NCBI RefSeq assembly: GCF_042654605.1
Contig: NZ_JBHSGT010000041.1
Span: 45,860-109,859, forward strand
Length of the DNA: 64,000 nt
Direction: 5' to 3'
Source of the DNA: Enterococcus_I eurekensis
Lineage (GTDB): Bacteria > Bacillota > Bacilli > Lactobacillales > Enterococcaceae
Each line of letters begins with the position of its first letter. The first letter of the stretch is position 1. Below, in pieces: positions 25,695 to 33,407 of this stretch. The translations under genes were made by a program, and so were the position numbers. The notes beneath the pieces were generated by a model. The model was given only the letters and a program-made list of their open reading frames with translations. It had not been told where the DNA came from and ran no database searches.

Positions 25695-27671
25695 TTATTT
25701 TGCTGCCGCTTCTTTCGCTGCAGTCCATTCTTCATGCGCTTTGTCGAATTGTTCAACTGTTACGATGTCTTCTTGTAACTTCACATATTTCAACTTGTCA
25801 GCTGTGATTCCTGCCCAACCATCAGGTTTCGTAAATGGTACAACTTTAGTTACTGCTGGTGTACCACCGTCTGCGTTAACTGGGATTTGAATAGCATTGT
25901 TTAATAACCATGCTTCTGCATCTGCATAAGCTTCAAAACGTGCATTTTCGTCATCGTAAATTGCTGCTGCTTTGTCTAATAATGCGTCGTATTCAGTTAA
26001 ATTGATTGCTTCTTTTGCTTCAGTTGATGGATCTTCACCTTGAATGATTGCAGAACCTTCAAGACCTAAAGTTTTTAACATATCCCCAGTACGAGAATCG
26101 TAAATGTTTAAGTAACTTGATGGGTCAACATAGTCAGGTCCCCAACCAGATGCGTTAGAGATATCAAAGTCACCCGCTGCACCAGTTGTCGCTTGGTAAG
26201 TTGCTTGTAAGTAAGCATCTTCACTCAACATTTGGATATCAACAACCACATTGTCTGTTCCTAATGATGACTCAATTGTACTCTTCAATGATTTCACTTG
26301 GTTCACAGAAACTTCAGCATTACTGTTTACTGGAATATCTAAGTGAATTGGGAAAGTAACGCCATCAGCTTCTAAATCTTTACGAGCTTTTTCAACATAT
26401 TGTTTTGCTTTTTCAGGATTGTAGTAACCATCTTGTCCTTCTTCTAGCTCAACATCACCAAATGCATCGGCATCTAATGCGCGTAATTTCGTTTCTACAG
26501 CGTCACCAAACGGTTTGCCATCAACAGATACGAATTGTGTTGGAACCAATGTGTTACGTAAGCCACGTTCCGCTCCTTCATCACCAACGTTTTGTGCGCG
26601 GTAAGAACGAGTATCAAAACCAAATAATACAGCTAAACGGAAGTCGCGGTTACGAATCGCTTTTTGCGTATCTGTTTGTTGTGCTTCTGATGTTTTAGAA
26701 GTCGCATCAAACGTTCCACGGTTGAAGTTGAATGTTACGTTAAAGGTTGAACCACCTGGTAATGACCAAGTCACACCATCCGGATGTGCTGCTAAAACGT
26801 CTTTGTAACCTGGAGAGTTTGGATAGACACGAGCAGCGCTTAATGTACCATCTTCAAATTGTTTGAATAGGCCATCTGGATCTGTTCCGTCATTGTAAGT
26901 CCATTTAACTGTGTCGTAATTTACGTTATCAACATCCCAGTAAGCTTCATTTTTCTCGTATTCAATCACAGATTTCGCTGTGTTGTTTTTCAAGATGTAA
27001 GCTCCGTTATAAAGAATTGAATCTGGTGTTGGTTGTCCAAACGAATCACCTTTAGACTCTAAGAATTCTGCATTAATTGGATAAAGAATACCGTAAGTTG
27101 TTTTTGAGTTCCAGAATGATTCTGGTTGATTTAATGTATATTCTAATGTGTAATCGTCAACTGCTTTTACGCCAACATCATCAAAACTAGAAGTTTTACC
27201 TTCGATGTAGTCGCTTAAACCTTTGATACTGTTACCAACGATATATAGTGTTTCAGATTCTTGATCAACAGCATGTTTTAAACCAGTAACCCAGTCATGA
27301 GCCGTTACTTCTGCCCCATACTCATTTCCTTCGCTGTCCATCCATTGAACACCTTCACGGATTTTATAAGTGTAAGTTAAACCATCCTCACTTACTTCCC
27401 ATGATTCTGCTAATGCAGGAACTAATTCACCTAATGGATTGTTTTCTAATAAACCATCAACAAAGTTTGTAAAATGATCACCGTTTGTTTTACGTTGAGA
27501 AACGGTATAATCTAATGTTTGTAAATCCGTTGAAAAGACAGAATTAAATGCTGTCGGTGCTGCTGAATCTCCATTTCCTTTGTCGCTGTTGCCCGTGTCG
27601 CCGCCTGTGCTACAAGCTGCAAGTACAAATGTACTAACCAATACAGTTGCTAAAACCTTCCTTACTTTCAT
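25695..27671 (-). CDS. oppA: Oligopeptide-binding lipoprotein OppA
   Basis: Extracellular solute-binding lipoprotein of the SBP family 5, 658 residues. The signal peptide ends in lipobox VLAAC near residue 20, followed by a Gly/Ser-rich linker. Family motifs include LDYTVSQRKTNGDHFTNFVDGL, LAESWEVSEDGLTYTYKIREGV and the closing NNAIQIPVNADGG. It delivers peptides to OppBCDF. Start ATG with TGGAGGAG upstream. It is first in the operon, behind a strong promoter and a leader of about 110 nt. Confidence 0.95.
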   Translation of the reverse strand: MKVRKVLATVLVSTFVLAACSTGGDTGNSDKGNGDSAAPTAFNSVFSTDLQTLDYTVSQRKTNGDHFTNFVDGLLENNPLGELVPALAESWEVSEDGLTYTYKIREGVQWMDSEGNEYGAEVTAHDWVTGLKHAVDQESETLYIVGNSIKGLSDYIEGKTSSFDDVGVKAVDDYTLEYTLNQPESFWNSKTTYGILYPINAEFLESKGDSFGQPTPDSILYNGAYILKNNTAKSVIEYEKNEAYWDVDNVNYDTVKWTYNDGTDPDGLFKQFEDGTLSAARVYPNSPGYKDVLAAHPDGVTWSLPGGSTFNVTFNFNRGTFDATSKTSEAQQTDTQKAIRNRDFRLAVLFGFDTRSYRAQNVGDEGAERGLRNTLVPTQFVSVDGKPFGDAVETKLRALDADAFGDVELEEGQDGYYNPEKAKQYVEKARKDLEADGVTFPIHLDIPVNSNAEVSVNQVKSLKSTIESSLGTDNVVVDIQMLSEDAYLQATYQATTGAAGDFDISNASGWGPDYVDPSSYLNIYDSRTGDMLKTLGLEGSAIIQGEDPSTEAKEAINLTEYDALLDKAAAIYDDENARFEAYADAEAWLLNNAIQIPVNADGGTPAVTKVVPFTKPDGWAGITADKLKYVKLQEDIVTVEQFDKAHEEWTAAKEAAAK

Positions 27672-27711
27672 GCGTACTCCTCCATTTTCCTCTTCTTCTC
27701 TACTTTTCTAA

Positions 27712-27723
27712 TTTTTCATAATT
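27712..27723 (-). promoter_or_regulatory. 12-nt match to the putative TldR guide in the oppA leader
   Basis: The minus-strand string AATTATGAAAAA here is identical to 12 nt of the RNA downstream of tldR (complement of 20122-20133). It lies in the oppA leader, about 60-70 bases after the predicted transcription start. It is AT-rich, and the preceding bases (GGAAA) are not a usual TnpB-type motif, so it is only a candidate target. Confidence 0.35.
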
Positions 27724-27788
27724 TTTCCAAATCACAGAAATACTTTCAAAAATTTGAATTGTCTGAACAATTAGATAAGCATGAGAGA

Positions 27789-27817
27789 ATGATACATGAT
27801 TTTGTTTTATCCGTCAA
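27789..27817 (-). promoter_or_regulatory. oppA promoter
   Basis: -35 TTGACG (27812-27817), 17-bp spacer, -10 TATCAT (27789-27794); start near 27781. Confidence 0.8.
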
Positions 27818-27818
27818 T

Positions 27819-27846
27819 GGCTTTTTAATAATTAATTAAAAAAGGC
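27819..27846. promoter_or_regulatory. 28-bp palindrome abutting the oppA -35 box
   Basis: GGCTTTTTAAT and ATTAAAAAAGGC form an imperfect AT-rich palindrome ending two bases from the -35 box. It includes a TTTAA followed by TAATTA, six bases shared with the putative guide. It could be an operator or a weak terminator of the upstream gene. Confidence 0.5.
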
Positions 27847-28010
27847 TCAAAAAAACGAAAATTATGCAAAAATAAAACGAAAAAAGGCGGTTTTCCTATT
27901 GAAAAACACATTCTTTCATTTTCTTATGCGCTTTCTTAATCGGGTATTTTATGACCATTTATTAGAATATAAAGAGTTTTTTTGATACAGATGGACGCTC
28001 ATTTTTGAAA

Positions 28011-28904
28011 TCAATAATGAATGATTGTCATTCCTTCTTGCAATTCTTTCAAAAGATTCTTTTCTTTGTGAACGTGATACAGAGCGCGATTATCACGCAA
28101 GACGCTTCGTAGTTTATTCGGGCGATAATTTTCGACTAGTTGGTGTTTAAAAACAAACGTTCGAGTCATCTGCCATTCGTAATAATAGCCAAACGGCCGA
28201 CAATGATACCACGTTTGTTTAATATTCTTTGGTTCAAAACGACGATGTGTATGTCCAAAGATAACGTGCCCGACTTGGGGATATTTATCTATCACTTCCC
28301 CAAAACCTGGTGACCCTAAAAAAGCATTCAATTGATTCCAACGAACATGTTCGCCTTGATGTTGAATAATAAATTCAGTTTTTGGAACAAAATGAGTTGA
28401 AAGAATGATTGTTTTTTCTTTTGGCAGCTGTCCTAGAAATTCGTCCAAGCGCTGATTAATCCTTTGACTAATCATTGGATCATTTCCTGCTCGCAGAATT
28501 TTTCGGTCGTACCAATATAAGTTTTTTAATCGTTGATTTTTCTTTAAATCAGGATTTTCTGCAAACTGATAATCATACCAACCATTCACACCGACTAGAA
28601 GCACCTCATCGGACAATGGATACGAACGAAAACTCAAAAAGTCCTCATGTGGGTATGCTTCAATTTCATTTTCACCAATTAAAGTCACCATCTCATGATT
28701 TCCCCAATGAAAAGTCGTCGGTAAAAACTGCTGAAACTGCTCGACGATTTCAAGCGTTTCAGCAGCAGTATTGGCCACATCGCCCGCAAAATGCAGGTGA
28801 GTAATGTCCTCTTTCACTAAATAGTCTGCCATTCGTTCAAGTGCTACTTGATTTAAGCCGTTAATATCGACATGTAAATCACTAATTACTGCTAATTTTC
28901 CCAC
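28011..28904 (-). CDS. Calcineurin-like metallophosphoesterase
   Basis: 297 residues. The dinuclear metal motifs run in order: VISDLHVDING (D-x-H), HFAGDVANT (G-D), WGNHE (GNHE), LSTHFVPK and VIFGHTHRRFE (G-H-x-H). Substrate cannot be read from the sequence; relatives act on phosphodiesters including nucleotides. The start is a GTG with AAGGAG eight bases upstream. It follows the HesB-like gene by 16 bases and likely shares a transcript with it. Confidence 0.88.
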   Translation of the reverse strand: MGKLAVISDLHVDINGLNQVALERMADYLVKEDITHLHFAGDVANTAAETLEIVEQFQQFLPTTFHWGNHEMVTLIGENEIEAYPHEDFLSFRSYPLSDEVLLVGVNGWYDYQFAENPDLKKNQRLKNLYWYDRKILRAGNDPMISQRINQRLDEFLGQLPKEKTIILSTHFVPKTEFIIQHQGEHVRWNQLNAFLGSPGFGEVIDKYPQVGHVIFGHTHRRFEPKNIKQTWYHCRPFGYYYEWQMTRTFVFKHQLVENYRPNKLRSVLRDNRALYHVHKEKNLLKELQEGMTIIHY

Positions 28905-28920
28905 AGTCGATACTCCTTTT

Positions 28921-29292
28921 TTAGTCGTTTTTAATCTCGATCCGTTTTAGCGGAAGGTTAGCGGCCAAGATGCCTGAATCCGAACGCAACTGAATTCGTT
29001 TGTAACTTGGTTCAACTACGATTTCAACTTTTTTATCTAATAACATTTGAGAGGTCGTCTTCATTAATACGGTTCCCATTTCTGTTTCAAGCTTCGCATC
29101 ATAATCAACAAGCTTTTCTGCTGGAAATGCTTGCGGTACTAGTAATAAACGGAAATTCGGATATAACTGACACGAAACGGCTGATTCGGTAAAAGGACCA
29201 ATGGCATCTTCAAAATCGAGTAAGAGCCAGTCACCTGTCTGTCGCTCTTTTTCAATCACGTCTTGTGCTTCTTCTGAGATATGTAATTCCAT
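28921..29292 (-). CDS. HesB/IscA-like iron-sulfur biosynthesis family protein
   Basis: 123 residues, beta-rich, resembling the YqkB/YneR branch of the HesB-like family (VSCQLYPNFRLLLVP, then LDKKVEIVVEPSYKRIQLRSD). Unlike true IscA it lacks the conserved C-terminal cysteine pair, so cluster carriage is doubtful. Function unknown. It lies just upstream of the phosphoesterase gene. Confidence 0.65.
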   Translation of the reverse strand: MELHISEEAQDVIEKERQTGDWLLLDFEDAIGPFTESAVSCQLYPNFRLLLVPQAFPAEKLVDYDAKLETEMGTVLMKTTSQMLLDKKVEIVVEPSYKRIQLRSDSGILAANLPLKRIEIKND

Positions 29293-29353
29293 TTTATTTC
29301 CCTCCTTGATTCCTTCTTACCTTTAGTCTACTCTTTTCTTGCGATTTGTTCAC

Positions 29354-29393
29354 GAAAAAACGCTCAGGCGTCTTCCGACTCCTTGAGTGTTTG
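29354..29393 (-). terminator. Terminator overlapping the end of the DUF2786 gene
   Basis: On the minus strand ACTCAAGG / CCTGAGCG-type arms close a hairpin followed by TTTTTTCG. The stop codon of the gene lies in the stem. Confidence 0.7.
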
Positions 29394-30095
29394 TCTCATA
29401 AAATCAATTTTCTTTCCAGTAAAATAGCCATTTTGATAGGCTTCAAGTACATTGACGTTCGGTGCCTGAAGGGCTAATGGTTTGCCCCAGTGACTCGAAA
29501 GTTCTTCATACGCTTGTTCGACAACTTTTGGAATTAACACGAGCAGTTCATATTGCTCTCTCAAGGCTGCTACTTGTTCATTGAAACGTTCATCCAAACC
29601 GCTTAAAAAGCCTCGGATATAGCTTGTTTTTAGGCTTTCAGTCAGGGAGCGTTTACGGCCTTGACTTTTTTTCTTCCTATAGTAATGGTCAACAAAGGAC
29701 TGACTATGAAAGATCAAAGCTTCATAAGCCAAAAGGTAGATTTCTTTTGCTAAAGACAAATCATCGACCAATCCGTAAAAAACAATTTGCCTCTTTTGTT
29801 GTCGCCCAACCATCTTAGAATTCAAGAAATATTTGACTCGAAAATTTTTCGAGATCACTTGTGCCAAATGTCGTTCCCACCAAAACAAACGTTTATAGAC
29901 GGTCACTGCTGTTTCCTGAATCGCAGTCATTTGTTGCCAATCCCTTTGATTATCAACATCCGAACTCTGAATTCCATATTGAATCATAAGCTTCTGCGCT
30001 AAAAGAAATGCCGATTGGCTCTCCTCATCGTTTCTTTCATCTTGAGCAATTGCTAATAAGCCTTTAATTTTTCTAATTATCTTTTCGTTTCTCAT
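29364..30095 (-). CDS. DUF2786-domain protein
   Basis: About 243 residues. The N-terminus (MRNEKIIRKIKGLLAIAQD through AFLLAQKLMIQYGI) matches the DUF2786 domain, found in phage and bacterial proteins of unknown function. The rest is helical and basic, with a KKKSQGRKRSLTESLKTSYI segment. The ATG at 30095 was chosen for AAGGAAAGAG upstream; longer in-frame starts run over the divergent yueI promoter region. It is divergent from yueI. Function not known. Confidence 0.7.
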   Translation of the reverse strand: MRNEKIIRKIKGLLAIAQDERNDEESQSAFLLAQKLMIQYGIQSSDVDNQRDWQQMTAIQETAVTVYKRLFWWERHLAQVISKNFRVKYFLNSKMVGRQQKRQIVFYGLVDDLSLAKEIYLLAYEALIFHSQSFVDHYYRKKKSQGRKRSLTESLKTSYIRGFLSGLDERFNEQVAALREQYELLVLIPKVVEQAYEELSSHWGKPLALQAPNVNVLEAYQNGYFTGKKIDFMRQTLKESEDA

Positions 30096-30240
30096 GTTTT
30101 CTCTTTCCTTACACCATTCTTTTGTTAAACAATCAATAGAAGAACCTCTCCATTTTTTTGTCATACTACCTCTCTTAGTAGCCTCTGTTATTTTCAATTG
30201 TGTTATAATAAAACTAACAACTTATTACAAGGAGAAACTG

Positions 30241-30690
30241 ATGACCGATAATCTACAACAACGAATCGATCAAGCTGCATCCGGTACACCTTTAACTAAA
30301 CCCGATGAACAAGCACGCTATCTAGGAACATTTCGAGAACGCTGCTATGTTAGCATGACTGTTAATCAACTGAAAAAAGAATCCAATAAAAACTTACTTA
30401 CGCGCGCACTTGCTACCTATCCTGAAGCAAAAGTTCTCATTAACGGCCTCTTATCAACGTCGCTGCAAGCAAATTACATCCAAATCGTTACAACCCATAA
30501 ACATGCTTTTACCATCGTCACACCCAAGCAGTCGCTTCGTGAAGATGACATTGGACTGTTACTTGTATCCGATGAAGCCGTTAATGAAGAGGTTATTGAT
30601 CTAGAAGCAAAATTCAAAAAAAACGTGTCCAAAGCAACATCCGATAACGCACCACAAAATAAAAAAAGTTTTTGGTCGAAATGGTTCTAA
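30241..30690 (+). CDS. yueI: YueI family protein (DUF1694)
   Basis: 149 residues: MTDNLQQRIDQAASGTPLTK, then the conserved ARYLGTFRERCYVSMTV and EAKVLINGLLS segments of the YueI family. It is a cytoplasmic protein of unknown function, common in Bacilli. Start ATG with CAAGGAG upstream; the frame extends further 5' but without a ribosome site. Probably co-transcribed with the next gene, 30 bases downstream. Confidence 0.85.
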   Translation: MTDNLQQRIDQAASGTPLTKPDEQARYLGTFRERCYVSMTVNQLKKESNKNLLTRALATYPEAKVLINGLLSTSLQANYIQIVTTHKHAFTIVTPKQSLREDDIGLLLVSDEAVNEEVIDLEAKFKKNVSKATSDNAPQNKKSFWSKWF

Positions 30691-30720
30691 TCACCGTTAT
30701 TTTCGAAAGGAGTTTTAAAT

Positions 30721-31122
30721 ATGCCGACGTACCTTGCATTAAAAGAAGAGTTGATCGATGCCCTAGACACCCATATTGATATTTTAAAAGACACCGCGAC
30801 CATCGATACGGAGTCTTTGGATGGGGTTATGTTTATGATGCGTAGCTTTGGTTTTATTTTCGATCGTGCCCCTCGCGTATTATTTGACGAAGACCCTGAA
30901 GAAATGAATTTTTTAATGTTTCAATACTATAGTTTATTGAGTGAACTAAAGTACAACTTATTATTAAATTATCCTTACGCCAAAATTCATCAACGCACCT
31001 TAATTCAAATTACACAAGACTTCCCAACCACCTACGAAAAAGAAATGAAAACATGGTGGGAAGGTTTGACTGGTTTACAGGTAGACGACACCAAACAAAC
31101 GATGTTTATTAAAGATTTATAA
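30721..31122 (+). CDS. Small acidic helical protein of unknown function
   Basis: 133 residues, mostly helical by composition, rich in Asp/Glu and Leu/Met, with no signal peptide or membrane helix. Resembles small YppE-like (DUF1798) cytoplasmic proteins in size and character, but I do not recognise it with confidence. AAAGGAG is ten bases upstream of the ATG. It follows yueI closely, suggesting a two-gene operon. Confidence 0.7.
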   Translation: MPTYLALKEELIDALDTHIDILKDTATIDTESLDGVMFMMRSFGFIFDRAPRVLFDEDPEEMNFLMFQYYSLLSELKYNLLLNYPYAKIHQRTLIQITQDFPTTYEKEMKTWWEGLTGLQVDDTKQTMFIKDL

Positions 31123-31238
31123 ATATTATCAGCCCTTGTCTTCTATCATTACAGCTCACACCATCAAAAAAATGATTGTTTTTCGGTTGTTCGTCAAATT
31201 GTGTTGATGAACCCAAAATGAGTAAAAATAATTGTCAG

Positions 31239-31270
31239 AAACGATAGAGAAATTTGTTTCTCTATCGTTT
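31239..31270 (+). terminator. Terminator downstream of the yueI operon
   Basis: A 14-bp stem AAACGATAGAGAAA / TTTCTCTATCGTTT with a 4-nt loop is followed by a T run. Confidence 0.88.
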
Positions 31271-31285
31271 TTTTGCATTAGAAAA

Positions 31286-31608
31286 GAGGGGCGGAGCCTC
31301 CCGCTCCCCTGCGAAAAATCACCTTGTGGACGAAAGCTGCGAGACCGCTTCGAAACGGTATGAAATGAGCAGCGACTCGGTAATAAGTCATAATCTTTTT
31401 GAAAGTGCAAAACACTTTCAAACGATTCTTTGCTTATTACTCGTCACTATTCGCTCATTTCATGACCTCTAATAGAGCCTGTGGTTGTTGGAGCTGTTCG
31501 AACGTAGTGAGTTACGGATACAATATCAGGATCTGCGTGACAACTCAGCTCGAAAGCTTCAAACTCTAGTTAAGTGCTAAAGCACTAAACCAGAGTAATT
31601 CACATTTC
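31286..31608. repeat. Dispersed repeat, copy A, carrying an inserted palindromic unit
   Basis: Sequence from the GCGAAAAATC / GCTGCGAGACCGCT block, through CCTGTGGTTGTTGGAGC and GTAGTGAGTTACGGATAC, to GAGTAATTCACATTTC matches copy B at 43971-44161 closely. Copy A differs mainly by about 125 bp inserted between GAGACCGCT and GAGCCTGT. No gene is visible. The stretch from 31123 to 31688 otherwise holds only this repeat and the terminator. Confidence 0.85.
31350..31474. repeat. Single palindromic repeat unit inside copy A
   Basis: Starts AAACGGTATGAAATGAG and ends CTCATTTCATGACCTCT. The inner GACTCGGTAATAAG / CTTATTACTCGTCAC and central AAAGTG regions match the reverse complement of unit 2 of the 19.4-kb array, but the outer arms (GAAATGAGC / GCTCATTTC) are different and self-complementary. 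Confidence 0.85.
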
Positions 31609-31687
31609 GTCTTTTGACGCAGCGGGCACAAGGTATTTTTCTTCGGTTCGCTAGTGATATCTTGAAATAGTTTGTTAGTCATCAATA

Positions 31688-32772
31688 TCAAGCTTCAGTG
31701 GGGGCGAAAATTAATCCCTGAATGATGTAGATTCGATCTCTTAAATGATAGAAGTTTCGATAACCATAGGAAAGGCGTTTAATTAATTTAATTTTATTAT
31801 TCAAGCCCTCAGTAACACCGTTAGAATAACGAAGCTCAAAAGCATTTTGAATCCCTTGCTTGTATTTCTTTCAGAACCATTGCGGAAGAGCCTTATCCAA
31901 TGTTTGAATCGTGGAGAAAAAGCCATCTGTATCCTTCTTGTTCCGATAATAGCGGAGCAATTGAACCGCTTCATAGACAAGCTTTAACTGAGAATCATAG
32001 GTTAAGAGCTCATCGATAATATCCTGCGCATAGAGGTAGCGCTTGAACATGGGATGATAGGCAGGTTGTCGATTATCTAGAGAATCCGAATCTTTTAGAA
32101 GCAGTTTCCAATACCGTTTTAATCGACGGTATTTTTTCTTATCTTCTGGATTTGAAGTATTGAAGGCATTCATTTTTTTAATTCTTAGTTGATTCAATGA
32201 GCGAGTAATCTGTCCCGTCAACACAGATGAAGCTCATTGAGCTTTCACCACAAGACTTCATTGATTTGAATTCATCGACACAAAGAACCTGTGGTAGCGT
32301 TTGATAGCTTTTATGATACGTTTTTGCTAATTCTTCTTGAATTCTTAAAACAGAAACATCCGATACAAAGTATCGCTGTACAATTAATTTACGAGAACGA
32401 ATTTGAGCTAATTCTAAAAGAATTTGATATTTCAACTTCTTTGCCAAATGATCATGACGTGCAACAATTTGGGGGTTGTGCCATGAAGGTTTGTGCGCAA
32501 TTACGACAAAGAAACCGTCAGCGCTTCAGCTCTATATAGGTCAACGTATTACGGAACAAAGCCATTTGAGTACGAGTTGTTTTTGTTCCATTCTTAACAA
32601 GTTCACCTTGATTTTTTCTCCCGCATTTCTCGCAATGAGTCGGCTTATAAGTCAAGAAGCCTTTAATTAACTAATCAGTGGCACCTTTTATTTTCTCATC
32701 CTTCAACCAATCTTCTGGAAAAGTAATATTTTCATCTGTTAATCCAAGCATTTTTCTAGTACTATTTTCCAT
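31688..32772 (-). pseudogene. ISL3-family transposase remnant
   Basis: Pieces of one ISL3 transposase run from the ATG at 32772 (AGGAGT upstream) to a stop at 31688. N-terminal GLTDENITFPEDWLKDEKI and the zinc-finger segment THCEKCGRKNQGELVK are followed by SYQTLPQVLCVDEFKSMKS with the first catalytic Asp, then the C-terminal half LNQLRIKKMNAF ... ELRYSNGVTEGLNNKIKL ... YHLRDRIYI. Lesions include several N-terminal stops, loss of roughly the middle quarter near 32.2 kb with a frame change, and an in-frame TGA at 31871. Not active. The element's right end is probably near 32890-32905 (TTTTCCATCCACACC). Confidence 0.88.
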
Positions 32773-32910
32773 GAGGCTTCACTCCTGATTCGTGTTTGTT
32801 TTCGTCGACTACATTTTGTCAGTTTGAGGCCTCTTTTTGTTTGGCAAAATTAAAAAAGTGCCGAAAGACAATCTCATGAAGATTTTCCATCCACACCAAC
32901 TATTATATAA

Positions 32911-32948
32911 AAAAAACCCCACTGAAAATCTCTTTTCAATGAGGCTTT
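32911..32948 (-). terminator. Terminator after the cold shock gene
   Basis: GCCTCATTGAAAA and TTTTCAGTGGGG (minus strand) pair with G-T and near-perfect matches, followed by eight Ts. Confidence 0.85.
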
Positions 32949-32965
32949 TTGATGTTTTTGATTAA

Positions 32966-33166
32966 TTAAGCTTTAACGATGTTTACTGCTTGTAAACCAC
33001 GTTGGCCTTCTTCGATATCGAAAGTTACTGCTTGACCTTCATCTAATGATTTAAAGCCTTCACCTTGGATAGCTGAGAAATGTGCGAAAACATCTTTCCC
33101 GTCTTCTGCTGTGATGAAACCAAAACCTTTATCTGCGTTGAACCATTTAACTGTACCGTTATTCAT
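32966..33166 (-). CDS. cspA: Cold shock protein
   Basis: 66-residue single-stranded nucleic-acid chaperone of the CspA/CspB family: MNNGTVKWFNADKGFGFITA contains RNP1, DVFAHFSAI RNP2. It resembles the major Csp of lactic acid bacteria. The ATG at 33166 lies eight bases after GGAGG; in-frame ATGs upstream lack a ribosome site. About 200 bp of leader and promoter region precede it. Confidence 0.95.
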   Translation of the reverse strand: MNNGTVKWFNADKGFGFITAEDGKDVFAHFSAIQGEGFKSLDEGQAVTFDIEEGQRGLQAVNIVKA

Positions 33167-33243
33167 GAACTTTACCTCCATATTACACATCAAGTGCGTT
33201 TATTTTTTTGCAATACCAACTTAAGTGTGTTTAGAAGTGTTCA

Positions 33244-33255
33244 TGCGTTAACGCA
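33244..33255. promoter_or_regulatory. Perfect 12-bp palindrome upstream of cspA
   Basis: TGCGTTAACGCA, 78 bases before the start codon. Either an operator or a feature of the cold-shock leader; no clear consensus promoter was found around it. Confidence 0.35.
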
Positions 33256-33407
33256 ATCAACAAATCATAAATTACATATCAAGAAATACTACTTACATAG
33301 AATAACATGTTTATTAACAAAACACAAAGCTTTTATGTTAATAACCGTAATATCACCTAATTTTCTCGCAAAAGCTTATGTTTTCATTAAGAAGAGTAAG
33401 GAGCTCT

